Shown here: positions 26,487 through 34,550 of the stretch, piece by piece
Numbering within the stretch: the stretch's first letter is position 1
Layout: each line of letters starts with the position of its first letter
Source of the DNA: Billgrantia kenyensis
GTDB taxonomy: Bacteria; Pseudomonadota; Gammaproteobacteria; Pseudomonadales; Halomonadaceae
Direction of reading: 5' to 3'
Assembly: GCF_013697085.1 (NCBI RefSeq)
Contig: NZ_JACEFT010000022.1
Span: 1 to 64,000, forward strand
DNA: 64,000 bases
Notes under the pieces: model-generated
Database searches by the model: none
What the model saw: only the letters and a program-made list of their open reading frames with translations
What the model was told of the DNA's origin: nothing
Position numbers and translations under genes: made by a program

Positions 26487-27311
26487 ATGAAAAGGACATT
26501 ATTGGCAATTGCTATCGGCGCTATTTCTGCCGGACTGGCCGGCGGTACCCTGGCGCAGGAAAACGACATCGAGCTCGATGATAACGGCAACCTGGGCGAG
26601 GAACAGGCCGCCGAGCCTCAGAATGCACAGGACGAGAACGCTCAGGACGATAACGACGCCGAGACGGAAGTCACGGTGGATGAGGAAGAGCTGCCTGAGG
26701 AAGGCGACGACGCCGAGGACTACGAGGAGCTATACGACGACGCGCCCGCCGAGGCAGCGGATGACGAGGAAGCCAGCGGTGACGATGACGTCAATGACAC
26801 GGGCGAAACCAATGGCGACGAGACCGTCACGGACCAGGACGGTGACCTGGAGCTGGACGTGACCGACGACGAGACACAGGCCGACCCGGGTGATCAGGCC
26901 ACCTCTGCGCAACCGGCTGCTGGCCAGGCCGCAGACGACACCGGATTCGAGGAGGTTGGGCCGGCTGACGCTGAACTCGATGATTCCATTGCCTCCCTGC
27001 TGGTCAGCGAGGTCGAGGGCATGACCATCGTGAATGCCGAAGGAGAAACGCTGGGACAGGTGGAGAACGTGCTGCGCCACGAAGATGCCGGTGACCTGCA
27101 TGCCGTCGTCTCGGTAGGCGGCTTCTGGATCTTCGGCGGCTCAGAGGTCACCTTGCCGCTGGCCGATATGCAGCTCGAGGGCGAGCAACTGGTGCTGCAG
27201 GATTTTATTGGCCAGGATGAGCTCGATGATCTGGCCACCGACTACGACGAAGAGCGTTACAGCGAGGTGGATGGCGACATGATCCTGGTCGAGGCCATGG
27301 AGCGACCTTAG
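26487..27311 (+). CDS. Exported acidic PRC-barrel protein, copy 1
   Basis: A 274-residue protein with a signal peptide (MKRTLLAIAIGAISAGLAGG, cleaved near LAQ). About 150 strongly acidic residues follow, and then a C-terminal PRC-barrel domain (about 175-270) with EVEGMTIVNAEGETLGQVENV. PRC barrels bind RNA, protein or small partners; the periplasmic role is unknown. The ATG has AAGGAGG upstream. It is a paralog of the next gene, with an almost identical signal peptide but a much longer acidic region. The acid content fits a high-salt periplasm. Confidence 0.85.
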   Translation: MKRTLLAIAIGAISAGLAGGTLAQENDIELDDNGNLGEEQAAEPQNAQDENAQDDNDAETEVTVDEEELPEEGDDAEDYEELYDDAPAEAADDEEASGDDDVNDTGETNGDETVTDQDGDLELDVTDDETQADPGDQATSAQPAAGQAADDTGFEEVGPADAELDDSIASLLVSEVEGMTIVNAEGETLGQVENVLRHEDAGDLHAVVSVGGFWIFGGSEVTLPLADMQLEGEQLVLQDFIGQDELDDLATDYDEERYSEVDGDMILVEAMERP

Positions 27312-27338
27312 GCACTGGACGAAGCGAGTCATTGACGG

Positions 27339-27364
27339 GAGGCAAGGCCGTGAGGCCTTGCCTC
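27339..27364 (+). terminator. Hairpin after PRC-barrel copy 1
   Basis: A perfect 11-bp stem (27339-27349 with 27354-27364) closed by GTGA, a GNRA-type tetraloop. No strong T-run follows directly (TGCTGGTTTT). Its core GGCAAGGC/GCCTTGCC is the same as that of the terminator after PRC copy 2. Confidence 0.55.
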
Positions 27365-27512
27365 TGCTGGTTTTGGTACTGCCTACGAGTGCAACGAAGG
27401 GGTTACATGCGGTAGCGATTCATTGCGCATTCTTTCCTCCGGTTTCCCCGGTAAGCGCTACTTTCAAAACGTGGGTATCGATTTGACTGGTTTGACTCTA
27501 GGAGGGAGTGAA

Positions 27513-28088
27513 ATGAAACGGACATTACTCGCAATCGCTATCGGTGCCATCTCCGCAGGCTTGGCCGGGGGGGCCTTGGCTCAGGATGATGTCGAGCAGG
27601 AAAACGGCATGGCCGAGGATGCTGCGGTGGGCGAAGAGCAGGCCACCATGGAGCATGAGGAAAACGGCGATCCGATGGCCGGCGAAGCCGACGACCTGGA
27701 TGCGCCGGACGATATCGAAGACCACGATCACGACCCCATGGACACGGATGCCCGACTCGACGACTCGCTCCGTGACATGGAAGTCAGCGAAATCGAAGGC
27801 ATGACCGTGGTGAACCAGCAGGATGAGGAGATCGGTGACGTCCAGGAGGTGGTGCGTCATGACGATAGTGGCGATCTCTACGTTGTCGTCACGGTCGGCG
27901 GTCTCTGGGGCATGGGCGGGGACGATGTCGTTCTGCCGCTTTCCGAGATGATCCTGGAGGATGACCAACTGGTCTTCCAGCAGCCCTGGGACGAGGATGA
28001 GCTGGAGGAGCAGGCTCAGGAATACGACGAGGACAGCTACAGCGAGGTGGATGACGATCAGACCCTCGATGATGCCTGGGGGAGTTGA
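27513..28088 (+). CDS. Exported acidic PRC-barrel protein, copy 2
   Basis: A 191-residue paralog of the preceding gene: the first 20 residues are essentially the same signal peptide, then a short acidic spacer and a PRC-barrel domain (about residues 95-185) with EIEGMTVVNQQDEEIGDVQEV. The start ATG at 27513 follows AGGAGGG. The same order of signal peptide, acidic spacer and barrel, plus a similar 3' hairpin, indicates tandem duplication with later change in spacer length. Function unknown. Confidence 0.85.
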   Translation: MKRTLLAIAIGAISAGLAGGALAQDDVEQENGMAEDAAVGEEQATMEHEENGDPMAGEADDLDAPDDIEDHDHDPMDTDARLDDSLRDMEVSEIEGMTVVNQQDEEIGDVQEVVRHDDSGDLYVVVTVGGLWGMGGDDVVLPLSEMILEDDQLVFQQPWDEDELEEQAQEYDEDSYSEVDDDQTLDDAWGS

Positions 28089-28158
28089 ACCCTGCATAAG
28101 CCCCCACGCCTGCTGAACTTGATCTTGGCAGGCTCCTTGGCGACATTGAAGTAGTAGC

Positions 28159-28187
28159 AAGGCAAGGCTGCCAGGCCTTGCCTTTTT
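28159..28187 (+). terminator. Intrinsic terminator after PRC-barrel copy 2
   Basis: The stem GGCAAGGC / GCCTTGCC (within 28161-28182, 6-base loop) is followed by TTTTT (28183-28187). It shares its core with the hairpin at 27339-27364. Confidence 0.8.
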
Positions 28188-28238
28188 CATGTCATGCGCG
28201 ATGCCTGTATTTCGACATCATCAAGAACGAGGCGGGAA

Positions 28239-28874
28239 ATGAGACCAAGCCTACTGTTGGCGCTTCTGCCCGGCATGCTCACCGTGGCGGGTTGCCAGAA
28301 CGATCTCGCTCAAGCGGGCGGTGGTACGCCGGAGGGGCCTCATCATGTCGAGGAGCAGCGGATCCTGGCAGCGGATGGAACCTCGCTGCTGACGATCGAG
28401 GACATGCCTGCCAGCATTCGTGTGGACGATGCCAGTGAATTCGGCGCAGCGGAAGCCTTTACCGACGCCGAGCTCTCGCCCGATGGGCAGTGGCTGGCCA
28501 TTGCCACGGTGGGAGCTGCCCACAGTGCCGGCTGGCTGATGCCGTGGGAGGATGCCATCCCCCAGCCCGCTACCTTTCAGTACGGCGGCGAGGTCACGCT
28601 TGGGCCCTGGAGCCCCGACGGCCGCTACGCCACCTTCTATAACGACTCGCCGGCCGGGAGCCGCCTGCTGGTGGTGGTCGATCGTACCGCCCTGAATGCC
28701 ACCGTCAGCGCTACGGAGAGCCAAGTGCGGATACCCAGCCACGCACAGCAGGTGCCACCGCATGCCGAATATGAGATCGTCGAGTGGCGCGACGGCGAGC
28801 TGGTATTCGAGGTGGAGGGGCAGCGCTTCCGCTATGAGCCTTCCGGCGGTGAGGTCGTCCCCGATAGGCCGTGA
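28239..28874 (+). CDS. Putative lipoprotein with TolB-like repeat
   Basis: A 211-residue protein starting with a lipoprotein signal (LPGMLTVAGC; lipobox VAGC, Cys19), so it should be lipid-anchored. Two beta-propeller-like motifs, LSPDGQWLAIA and WSPDGRYATFY, lie near residues 80 and 125. It is too short for a full propeller. No function is recognised. The ATG at 28239 follows GAGGCGGG. It lies between the PRC genes and the M42 peptidase on the same strand. Confidence 0.7.
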   Translation: MRPSLLLALLPGMLTVAGCQNDLAQAGGGTPEGPHHVEEQRILAADGTSLLTIEDMPASIRVDDASEFGAAEAFTDAELSPDGQWLAIATVGAAHSAGWLMPWEDAIPQPATFQYGGEVTLGPWSPDGRYATFYNDSPAGSRLLVVVDRTALNATVSATESQVRIPSHAQQVPPHAEYEIVEWRDGELVFEVEGQRFRYEPSGGEVVPDRP

Positions 28875-28954
28875 GATGCGGCGCTCCCCATGGTGTTGCG
28901 CAATCTGCCAGACTGCTCCTATCCCCTGAACGTAGCGAAGGAAGCGTTTTCTTT

Positions 28955-30247
28955 ATGAGCGAGACGAACAAGCCGTGGACCGAGCCCATGCCGGAGCCGC
29001 AGTTTTCCCTGATGCAGCGGATTCTGGACGCACCCAGTCCCGTGGGGCTGGAAGCGGCAATGACCTACGGCGTACTCAAGCCCCACTTCGAGAGCTTCGC
29101 CCCGCAAGGCTGGCACCTTCATCAGTTCAAGGGCCATGCCGGGGTGGTCTGGGATACCCACCCGGATCGCGATGACCTGTTCAAGGTGATGATCATCGGC
29201 CACGCCGACAAGATCCGCATGCAGGTGCGCAGCATTGGCGATGACGGCAAGATCTGGATCAATACCGACTCTTTCCTGCCCACCGTGCTGCTCGGCCACG
29301 AGGTCAAGCTGTTCAGCGAGGACCCCGAGGCGCCGGGCCGCTACCGCATTATTCAGGGTGGGACCGTGGAGGCACTGGGCGCCATTCACTTCTCCGATCC
29401 GGCCATGCGCGACGGCAGCAAGGGCATCAAGAAGGAGCAGATTTATCTCGACCTGCAGATCCACGGCGAAAACAAGAAGCAGCAGGTGCTCAATCTCGGC
29501 GTGCGGCCCGGCGATTCGATCATCTTCGACCGGCCCATCCGTCACGGCTTCAGCCCCGACACCTTCTACGGCGCCTACCTGGACAATGGCCTGGGCTGCT
29601 TCGTCACTGCCGAAGTAGCACGTTTGATTGCCGAGGCCGGCGGTACCGAGAAGGTGCGTATCATGTTCGCCATTGCCAGCTACGAAGAGATCGGCCGCTT
29701 CGGCAGCCGCGTACTGGCCGGTGAGCTCGCGCCCGACGTAATCATCGGCGTCGACGTCAATCACGACTACGTGGCCGCCCCCGGCATCGGCGAGCGGCGC
29801 ATGCAGGCACTGGAGATGGGCAAGGGCTTCACCATGTCGGTTGGGGCGATCGCCAGTGAGCAGCTCAACCGCGTGATCGAAACTACCGCCCGTGAGCACG
29901 GCATCCCCATGCAGCGTGACATCGTGGGCGCCGATACCGGCACCGACGGCATGGCCGGGGTGCTGGCCGCCATCGACTGTGCCGCCACCTCCATCGGCTT
30001 TCCGATCCGCAACATGCACACCATTTCCGAGACCGGCAACACCCAGGACGTGCTCGCCGCCATCCATGTGCTGGCACGTACACTACAGGCGCTGGATGCC
30101 CTTGAGGACCCGCATCGCGAGTTTCTCGACAATCACCCGCGCCTCGACCAGGCCCAGCGCCTCGTCCACCAAGGTTCGGCTAAGCCCGAGGAGGGCGCGG
30201 GCGAGAGCGAGCGGCAGGCAGGCCATCAGCAGAAGCATCCTTCTTGA
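28955..30247 (+). CDS. M42 family metallopeptidase of the NAGGN osmoprotectant type
   Basis: The 430-residue protein resembles the M42 peptidase associated with N-acetylglutaminylglutamine amide (NAGGN) clusters. Metal and catalytic positions are visible: IGHADK, GAYLDNGLG, ASYEEIGRFGS, GVDVNHDY and HTISETGN. The partner biosynthetic genes (asparagine-synthase-like amidotransferase and GNAT ligase) are not adjacent. The ATG at 28955 follows GAAGGAAG; an upstream open stretch is not conserved in character. A C-terminal charged tail of about 35 residues follows the catalytic domain. A role in osmolyte turnover is inferred from the family name only. Confidence 0.85.
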   Translation: MSETNKPWTEPMPEPQFSLMQRILDAPSPVGLEAAMTYGVLKPHFESFAPQGWHLHQFKGHAGVVWDTHPDRDDLFKVMIIGHADKIRMQVRSIGDDGKIWINTDSFLPTVLLGHEVKLFSEDPEAPGRYRIIQGGTVEALGAIHFSDPAMRDGSKGIKKEQIYLDLQIHGENKKQQVLNLGVRPGDSIIFDRPIRHGFSPDTFYGAYLDNGLGCFVTAEVARLIAEAGGTEKVRIMFAIASYEEIGRFGSRVLAGELAPDVIIGVDVNHDYVAAPGIGERRMQALEMGKGFTMSVGAIASEQLNRVIETTAREHGIPMQRDIVGADTGTDGMAGVLAAIDCAATSIGFPIRNMHTISETGNTQDVLAAIHVLARTLQALDALEDPHREFLDNHPRLDQAQRLVHQGSAKPEEGAGESERQAGHQQKHPS

Positions 30248-30340
30248 ACAGACTCCAGCGCTGCGAAGGAATAGCGTGAGAGCCTTTCACCTGACCCAGC
30301 AGGGTTATGGCAATCGCAAAAACGAACCAGGAGCATCGAC

Positions 30341-30736
30341 ATGCAAGTTGAAAGGAGCGTTTCCAGGGGAAGCCTCTCGAGAGGCGTGATACGGATGGTG
30401 CAGGTGGCAGTCTTCGGGCTGATGTTGGCCAGCCCGCTGCTCTGGGCACATGCGCATATTACCGCCACAGAGCCCGAAGCCGGCGCCACGCTGGAGCAAT
30501 CCCCCGAGCGCCTGGGGCTCGAATTCGATTCACCGATCCGCATTACCCAGTTCGACGTCAACGGACCTCAGGGAGTGGTAGAGCTCAGCGAAGACCCTGT
30601 AGGAGCCATGGCGGAAACGCATGAGGGCGTTCCCGCCGACACCCTGGAGCCCGGCGAGTACGAGGTCGTCTGGCGCGGCATCGCCGAGGACGGGCATAGC
30701 ATGTCGGGTGGCTATCGTTTTACCGTTCAAGAGTAG
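30341..30736 (+). CDS. copC: CopC copper-binding periplasmic protein
   Basis: A 131-residue protein with a signal peptide ending at WAHA, so the mature chain starts with His, the usual N-terminal Cu(II) ligand. The beta-sandwich ends with EDGHSMSGGYRF, supplying the Asp and His of the same site. CopC delivers or holds periplasmic copper and works with CopD. CopD starts 4 bp after its stop, so the two form an operon. Confidence 0.88.
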   Translation: MQVERSVSRGSLSRGVIRMVQVAVFGLMLASPLLWAHAHITATEPEAGATLEQSPERLGLEFDSPIRITQFDVNGPQGVVELSEDPVGAMAETHEGVPADTLEPGEYEVVWRGIAEDGHSMSGGYRFTVQE

Positions 30737-30739
30737 GCC

Positions 30740-31633
30740 ATGGGCAATGCGGTAATGGCCGGGCTGGACCCCTGGACGATCGGGCGAGTGCTGGCCCTGG
30801 CGGGCTTCTACGCCTCTGCACTGCTGGCGGTGGGCGGGCTGCTGTTTCGCGCTGCCTTTCCCGGCCTGCCGTCCCGCGAAGTCGTCGTTCTAGACCGCAG
30901 CACCAGCATTGCCGCCGGCTCCGGCATCGTCATGCTGCTGTTGCTGTGGCTGCTTCAGGCCGCCTACCTGGGGGGCGGTAACTGGGAATCGGCCTTCAAT
31001 CCGGTACTGCTGGGTATCGTCGGCGAGAGCGCTCAGGGCGAACGGCTGCGCCTGGCCCTGATAGGGCTGGTCGTGGTGCCGGTTGCGCTTTGGCAGGGGG
31101 CGCCTCGCGGCGTCCGCTACGCTGTCGGCGCGCTTGGCGTCGTACTGATCCTGCTGGCCTTTTCCCGTGTCGGCCACACCCGCGGATCGCCATGGCAGAG
31201 CATGCTGCTGATGCTGCATCTGGGGCTTGCCGCCTTCTGGGCGGCGGCGCTGTCCCCCCTCTACCGCGTGGCCGGCAGCACTTCGTCGGGCGCATCAGTA
31301 GAGCAGTTGCTGCGTTTCGGGCGCTTTGGCCTGCTGCTGGTGCCGTTACTGCTATTCGCTGGCGGCAGCCTGGCCATGTGGCTGATGGGTGGCCGCCCGG
31401 GGGCGTTGTTGGACACAGCTTACGGTCAACTGCTCTCGGTCAAGCTGACGCTGGTAATGGGGCTGTTGCTGCTGGGGGCGGCCAACCGCTGGTGGCTGGT
31501 GCCCGCCGTAGCGCGTGGCAAGCCCGAGGCGTTACTCCGACTGAGGTGCAGTATTGCCGTGGAAGCCAGCCTGATGACCATGATCGTATTGATTGCCGCC
31601 GTACTGCTGACGACTAGCTCACCGGTGCGGTGA
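30740..31633 (+). CDS. copD: CopD family copper-transport membrane protein
   Basis: A 297-residue protein with about eight membrane helices, including HTRGSPWQSMLLMLHLGLAAFWAAAL, in which His residues line the membrane-embedded region typical of CopD. With CopC it is thought to move copper across the inner membrane. The start is 4 bp after the copC stop. No copper-responsive regulator is adjacent. Confidence 0.88.
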   Translation: MGNAVMAGLDPWTIGRVLALAGFYASALLAVGGLLFRAAFPGLPSREVVVLDRSTSIAAGSGIVMLLLLWLLQAAYLGGGNWESAFNPVLLGIVGESAQGERLRLALIGLVVVPVALWQGAPRGVRYAVGALGVVLILLAFSRVGHTRGSPWQSMLLMLHLGLAAFWAAALSPLYRVAGSTSSGASVEQLLRFGRFGLLLVPLLLFAGGSLAMWLMGGRPGALLDTAYGQLLSVKLTLVMGLLLLGAANRWWLVPAVARGKPEALLRLRCSIAVEASLMTMIVLIAAVLLTTSSPVR

Positions 31634-31660
31634 ACGTGTGGCTCTCTCATGAAGAGGTCG

Positions 31661-31681
31661 TTTGTGGTAAAATGCCACAAA
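31661..31681 (+). promoter_or_regulatory. Palindromic operator of the ParD/ParE-like module
   Basis: A perfect inverted repeat TTTGTGG-N7-CCACAAA lies 48 bp upstream of the antitoxin start. The spacer contains TAAAAT (31668-31673), a 5/6 match to a -10 box, so a repressor bound here would cover the promoter. This is the expected arrangement for autoregulation by the antitoxin. Confidence 0.65.
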
Positions 31682-31728
31682 TGACGCTGTTTGCCTCGCT
31701 CGGTTGAGAAATGCCAAAGGAGAGCCCG

Positions 31729-31950
31729 ATGAGTACTTCAAGCGTTCGTCTGGATCATGAGCTGGTCGAAAAGGCCAGTATCATGGCCAAAGCGATGAAT
31801 CGCTCCACGCCCAAGCAGATCGAGCACTGGGCCAAGATCGGCGAAATGATGGAGGACAATCCCGACCTGCCTTACGAATTCGTGCGCCAAGCCATCATTG
31901 CCAAGGCCGAGCGTGAAGCCGGCAAGCTCGAACCCTACGAGTTTGACTAA
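31729..31950 (+). CDS. ParD-like antitoxin
   Basis: A 73-residue protein of the ParD_like type (SSVRLDHELVEKASIMAKAMNRSTPKQIEHWAKIGE), with an N-terminal ribbon-helix-helix-like DNA-binding segment and a helical tail that would wrap the toxin. The ATG at 31729 follows AAGGAG. The toxin gene starts 4 bp after its stop. The palindrome upstream is its likely operator. Confidence 0.85.
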   Translation: MSTSSVRLDHELVEKASIMAKAMNRSTPKQIEHWAKIGEMMEDNPDLPYEFVRQAIIAKAEREAGKLEPYEFD

Positions 31951-31953
31951 GCC

Positions 31954-32226
31954 ATGCAGGTTCTTCAGACGCCCACCTTCACCAAGGCGGTCAAGAAGCT
32001 TCATGCCAACCAGAAACGCGATCTTGACAAGGCCGTGCGTACTCTGATCGAGAACCCGCTGATCGGTGGACTGAAAAAAGGCGACCTGAGTTTTCTGCGC
32101 GTTTACAAATTCAAGATGGTCAAGCAACTGACGCTGCTTGGCTACCATTACGATGGCGACTCGATCGTGCTGGCCCTGATGGCACTGGGCACCCACGAAA
32201 ATTTCTATCGCGATATCAAACTCTGA
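31954..32226 (+). CDS. RelE/ParE-type toxin
   Basis: A 90-residue protein with the RelE/ParE fold. Features are TPTFTKAVKKLHANQKRDLDKAV, a central LKKGDLSFLRVYKFK and a C-terminal GTHENFYRDI ending typical of ParE-like toxins. RelE-type members cut mRNA and ParE members block gyrase; sequence alone does not decide which applies. It forms a two-gene unit with the antitoxin just upstream, and a third gene begins 4 bp downstream. Confidence 0.85.
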   Translation: MQVLQTPTFTKAVKKLHANQKRDLDKAVRTLIENPLIGGLKKGDLSFLRVYKFKMVKQLTLLGYHYDGDSIVLALMALGTHENFYRDIKL

Positions 32227-32229
32227 CCG

Positions 32230-32589
32230 ATGGCCTCCTCAACCGACGCTCAGTTACTCGCCACCCAGGTCCGCCGCCTGCTCGAAGCGGCGCCGGCGGC
32301 CACGCTGCCGATGACCTACCAGCAGCTCGCCGAAGCCCTGGGGCTCACCCCGCCGAGAACCATCCAGCGCGTGGCTCAGGCGCTCGAAGCGTCGATGCGC
32401 GAAGATGCCGAGCGCGGCCGACCCTTCATCGCCGCGCTGGTGGTCAGCCGGCGCGATGGCCTGCCGGCACAGGGCTTCTTCGAACTGGCCGTGGCCTTGG
32501 GGCGCTTGCCGGCGGAGCCGGCCCGACATGTCGAAGCCTATCGTGAGGAGTACCGGCGAGCCCTTGCCGAACGCCCATCCAGGGCCTGA
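32230..32589 (+). CDS. Uncharacterised small protein with helix-turn-helix-like start
   Basis: A 119-residue protein. Residues 27-55 (PMTYQQLAEALGLTPPRTIQ) look like a helix-turn-helix, followed by GRPFIAALVVSRRDGLPAQGFFELA, a pattern shared with many bacterial hypothetical proteins of this size. It starts 4 bp after the toxin stop, so it is probably in the same transcript. Whether it belongs to the toxin-antitoxin unit or is a chance neighbour is not known. Confidence 0.65.
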   Translation: MASSTDAQLLATQVRRLLEAAPAATLPMTYQQLAEALGLTPPRTIQRVAQALEASMREDAERGRPFIAALVVSRRDGLPAQGFFELAVALGRLPAEPARHVEAYREEYRRALAERPSRA

Positions 32590-32599
32590 CGAAGCTTGC

Positions 32600-32818
32600 T
32601 CACGAGCGGCGCAGTGGGTCGAGCAGCTCGCCCAGGCCGTTGTGGTCGATCTCGTGCATCAGGTGCAACAACTCCCCGATCTCGCCCTGGGGAAAGCCCT
32701 CCCGAGCGAACCAGTTGAGGTAAGGCCCCGGTAGGTCGGCGATCAGCCGGCCTTCGTACTTGCCGAATGGCATCTTCCGGGTGACCAGTTTTTCCAGGTC
32801 TTCTGGCTGCACGTCCAT
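32600..32818 (-). CDS. DUF3820 family protein
   Basis: A 72-residue protein with the DUF3820 core MPFGKYEGRLIADLPGPYLNWFAREGFP. The family includes a putative quorum-sensing-regulated virulence factor but is functionally unknown. Two starts are possible: ATG at 32818 lies directly against GGAG, while GTG at 32812 has AGGAG at ideal distance. The true start may therefore be the GTG. Convergent with the gene at 32230. Confidence 0.75.
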   Translation of the reverse strand: MDVQPEDLEKLVTRKMPFGKYEGRLIADLPGPYLNWFAREGFPQGEIGELLHLMHEIDHNGLGELLDPLRRS

Positions 32819-33162
32819 CTCCTGTCGTTGCGCTGCAGAATATCCCACCAGCAAAGCCGCTGCGGGGCAAGCGGGAGGTTTGCCGAACGCAACATACGCT
32901 TACCGGACCGGTATTGTATTGCCGTGGAGCCGGCCAGCTTGCCACTTTCGGCGAGGATTCCCTGATGGGCCGTCCGGGGCAGCCGGCGGCGCATGACGAG
33001 CTAACGAAAGAGGATTGACACCCGCACCCAGCCGCGCGAGGCTAAGGGGTAGCGCCGCAAGGCGTCCCCGTCCGCGGAAAGGGCTGCGCCCAACGCTTCA
33101 GATTGCCGATACCATACGACTCCCGGCCTGTCCGGCGGACACAGGCGCATGGAGGGAATCGT
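32819..33162. other. Intergenic region
   Basis: About 340 bp between the divergent DUF3820 and DUF1835 genes. No gene, RNA or repeat was recognised. A GGAGGGAA site at its right end serves the DUF1835 gene. Confidence 0.5.
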
Positions 33163-34332
33163 ATGTCTTCAATGCCCCGGCCAGACGCCACGTCGCACGG
33201 CCGCTTCAATCTGGAACAGCAGCGCAAGCGTGCCAAGGAACTGCTCAAGGCCGCCCGGGCTGACGACCCGGCTGCGCTGGCACGCATTCTTCAGCACATC
33301 CCGCCGCGCGAGACGCCGCTGAAGCTCGCCGATACCCAGTTCGTCGTCGCCCGCGAATGCGGTTTTCCCAGCTGGCCGAAGCTCAAGGCACATATCGAGG
33401 CGCTCGACCTTTCTCGGCGCAGGCTAGCCGAGCGCGGCGACCGCGACATGGCCACGCTGCACATTCGCTGCGGCTCGGATATCGAGCACAGCCTGCGCAC
33501 CGCTGGCTTCGGGGGCGATTTCCTCGAGTTTTCCGATCCGTTCTGTATCGGCCCGCTGCGTGATCTGCCGCCCGAAGAACTCATGGCGCTGCGTGCACGC
33601 TACCTGGCAGAAATCTCCGGCATGACCGAGCGCGATATTCGTGCCCGGCTGCGCAAGGGTTACGCCGGGCTGAACGAGCTCGAGCGCTATGAGCGCATCG
33701 TGCTGTGGTTCGAACATGACAGCTACGACCAACTGATCCTGGCCTACCTGCTTCACCGGCTACGTGCGCGCCTACCCAAGGCAAGGATCGAGCTGGTGGC
33801 GGTGGAGTCGGTGCCCGGAGTGGAGCGCTTCATCGGCCTTGGCCAGCTCGCCCCGGACCTGCTGGCCTGGCTGTGGCAGCAGCGCCGGCCCGTGGAGGCG
33901 CCGCTGCTGACGCTGGGCACTCAGGCGTGGCAAGCGCTGACCGCCGACGGCCCCGAGCCGCTGCAAGCGCTCGTAGCCAGCGGTACGCCGGCACTGCCGA
34001 TGATGGGGCGTGCATTGGCTCGTCACCTGCAGGAGTGGCCCGCCGAGGATGACGGCCTAGGCCTGACCGAGCGGCTGACGCTGGTGATCGTACGCGACCA
34101 CGGCCCGTTGCCGGTGGGCAAGACGTTCTCCTACCTCATGCGCGAGTACGAGCCGCTACCCTATCTAGGCGATCTGATGTTCTGGTGGCTGCTGCAGCCG
34201 CTCATTGCCGGACCCGAGCCGCTTCTCGCAATCAGCGAGATTCAGCGCGAATGGCCACACCGCCGGCTTGAACTGACCGTGCGGGGGCGGACCGTGCTCT
34301 GTTCAACCACGGCATCTGGGCCTGGTGAGTGA
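33163..34332 (+). CDS. DUF1835 domain protein
   Basis: A 389-residue protein. Residues 15-80 hold a helical segment (LKLADTQFVVARECGFPSWPKLKAHIEAL) seen in front of many ankyrin-type and DUF1835 proteins. The DUF1835 domain begins near 98 with LHIRCGSDIEHSLRTAGF, and the C-terminal part probably corresponds to DUF3658 (YLMREYEPLPYLGDLMFW). The function is unknown. ATG at 33163 follows GGAGGGAA. Monocistronic. Confidence 0.8.
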   Translation: MSSMPRPDATSHGRFNLEQQRKRAKELLKAARADDPAALARILQHIPPRETPLKLADTQFVVARECGFPSWPKLKAHIEALDLSRRRLAERGDRDMATLHIRCGSDIEHSLRTAGFGGDFLEFSDPFCIGPLRDLPPEELMALRARYLAEISGMTERDIRARLRKGYAGLNELERYERIVLWFEHDSYDQLILAYLLHRLRARLPKARIELVAVESVPGVERFIGLGQLAPDLLAWLWQQRRPVEAPLLTLGTQAWQALTADGPEPLQALVASGTPALPMMGRALARHLQEWPAEDDGLGLTERLTLVIVRDHGPLPVGKTFSYLMREYEPLPYLGDLMFWWLLQPLIAGPEPLLAISEIQREWPHRRLELTVRGRTVLCSTTASGPGE

Positions 34333-34550
34333 GCAGCGTTGACCTCAGGTATGGCAAAGGTCATGCTGTAAGAAAGGCACCATGCAAGCCAAGAATAGAG
34401 TGCCGTGAGTACGCAAGGGGGGGCGACGCATGAATACAGGTTCATCAGGGCCAGTTTTGCATCTTCCCATGCTGTCCTGCAGCCTTGCCGCCTCGCTCGA
34501 GGTGGCCTGGGCTGTTCACGTAACGGCGTGATGCAGCCAGGGCGTAGCAT

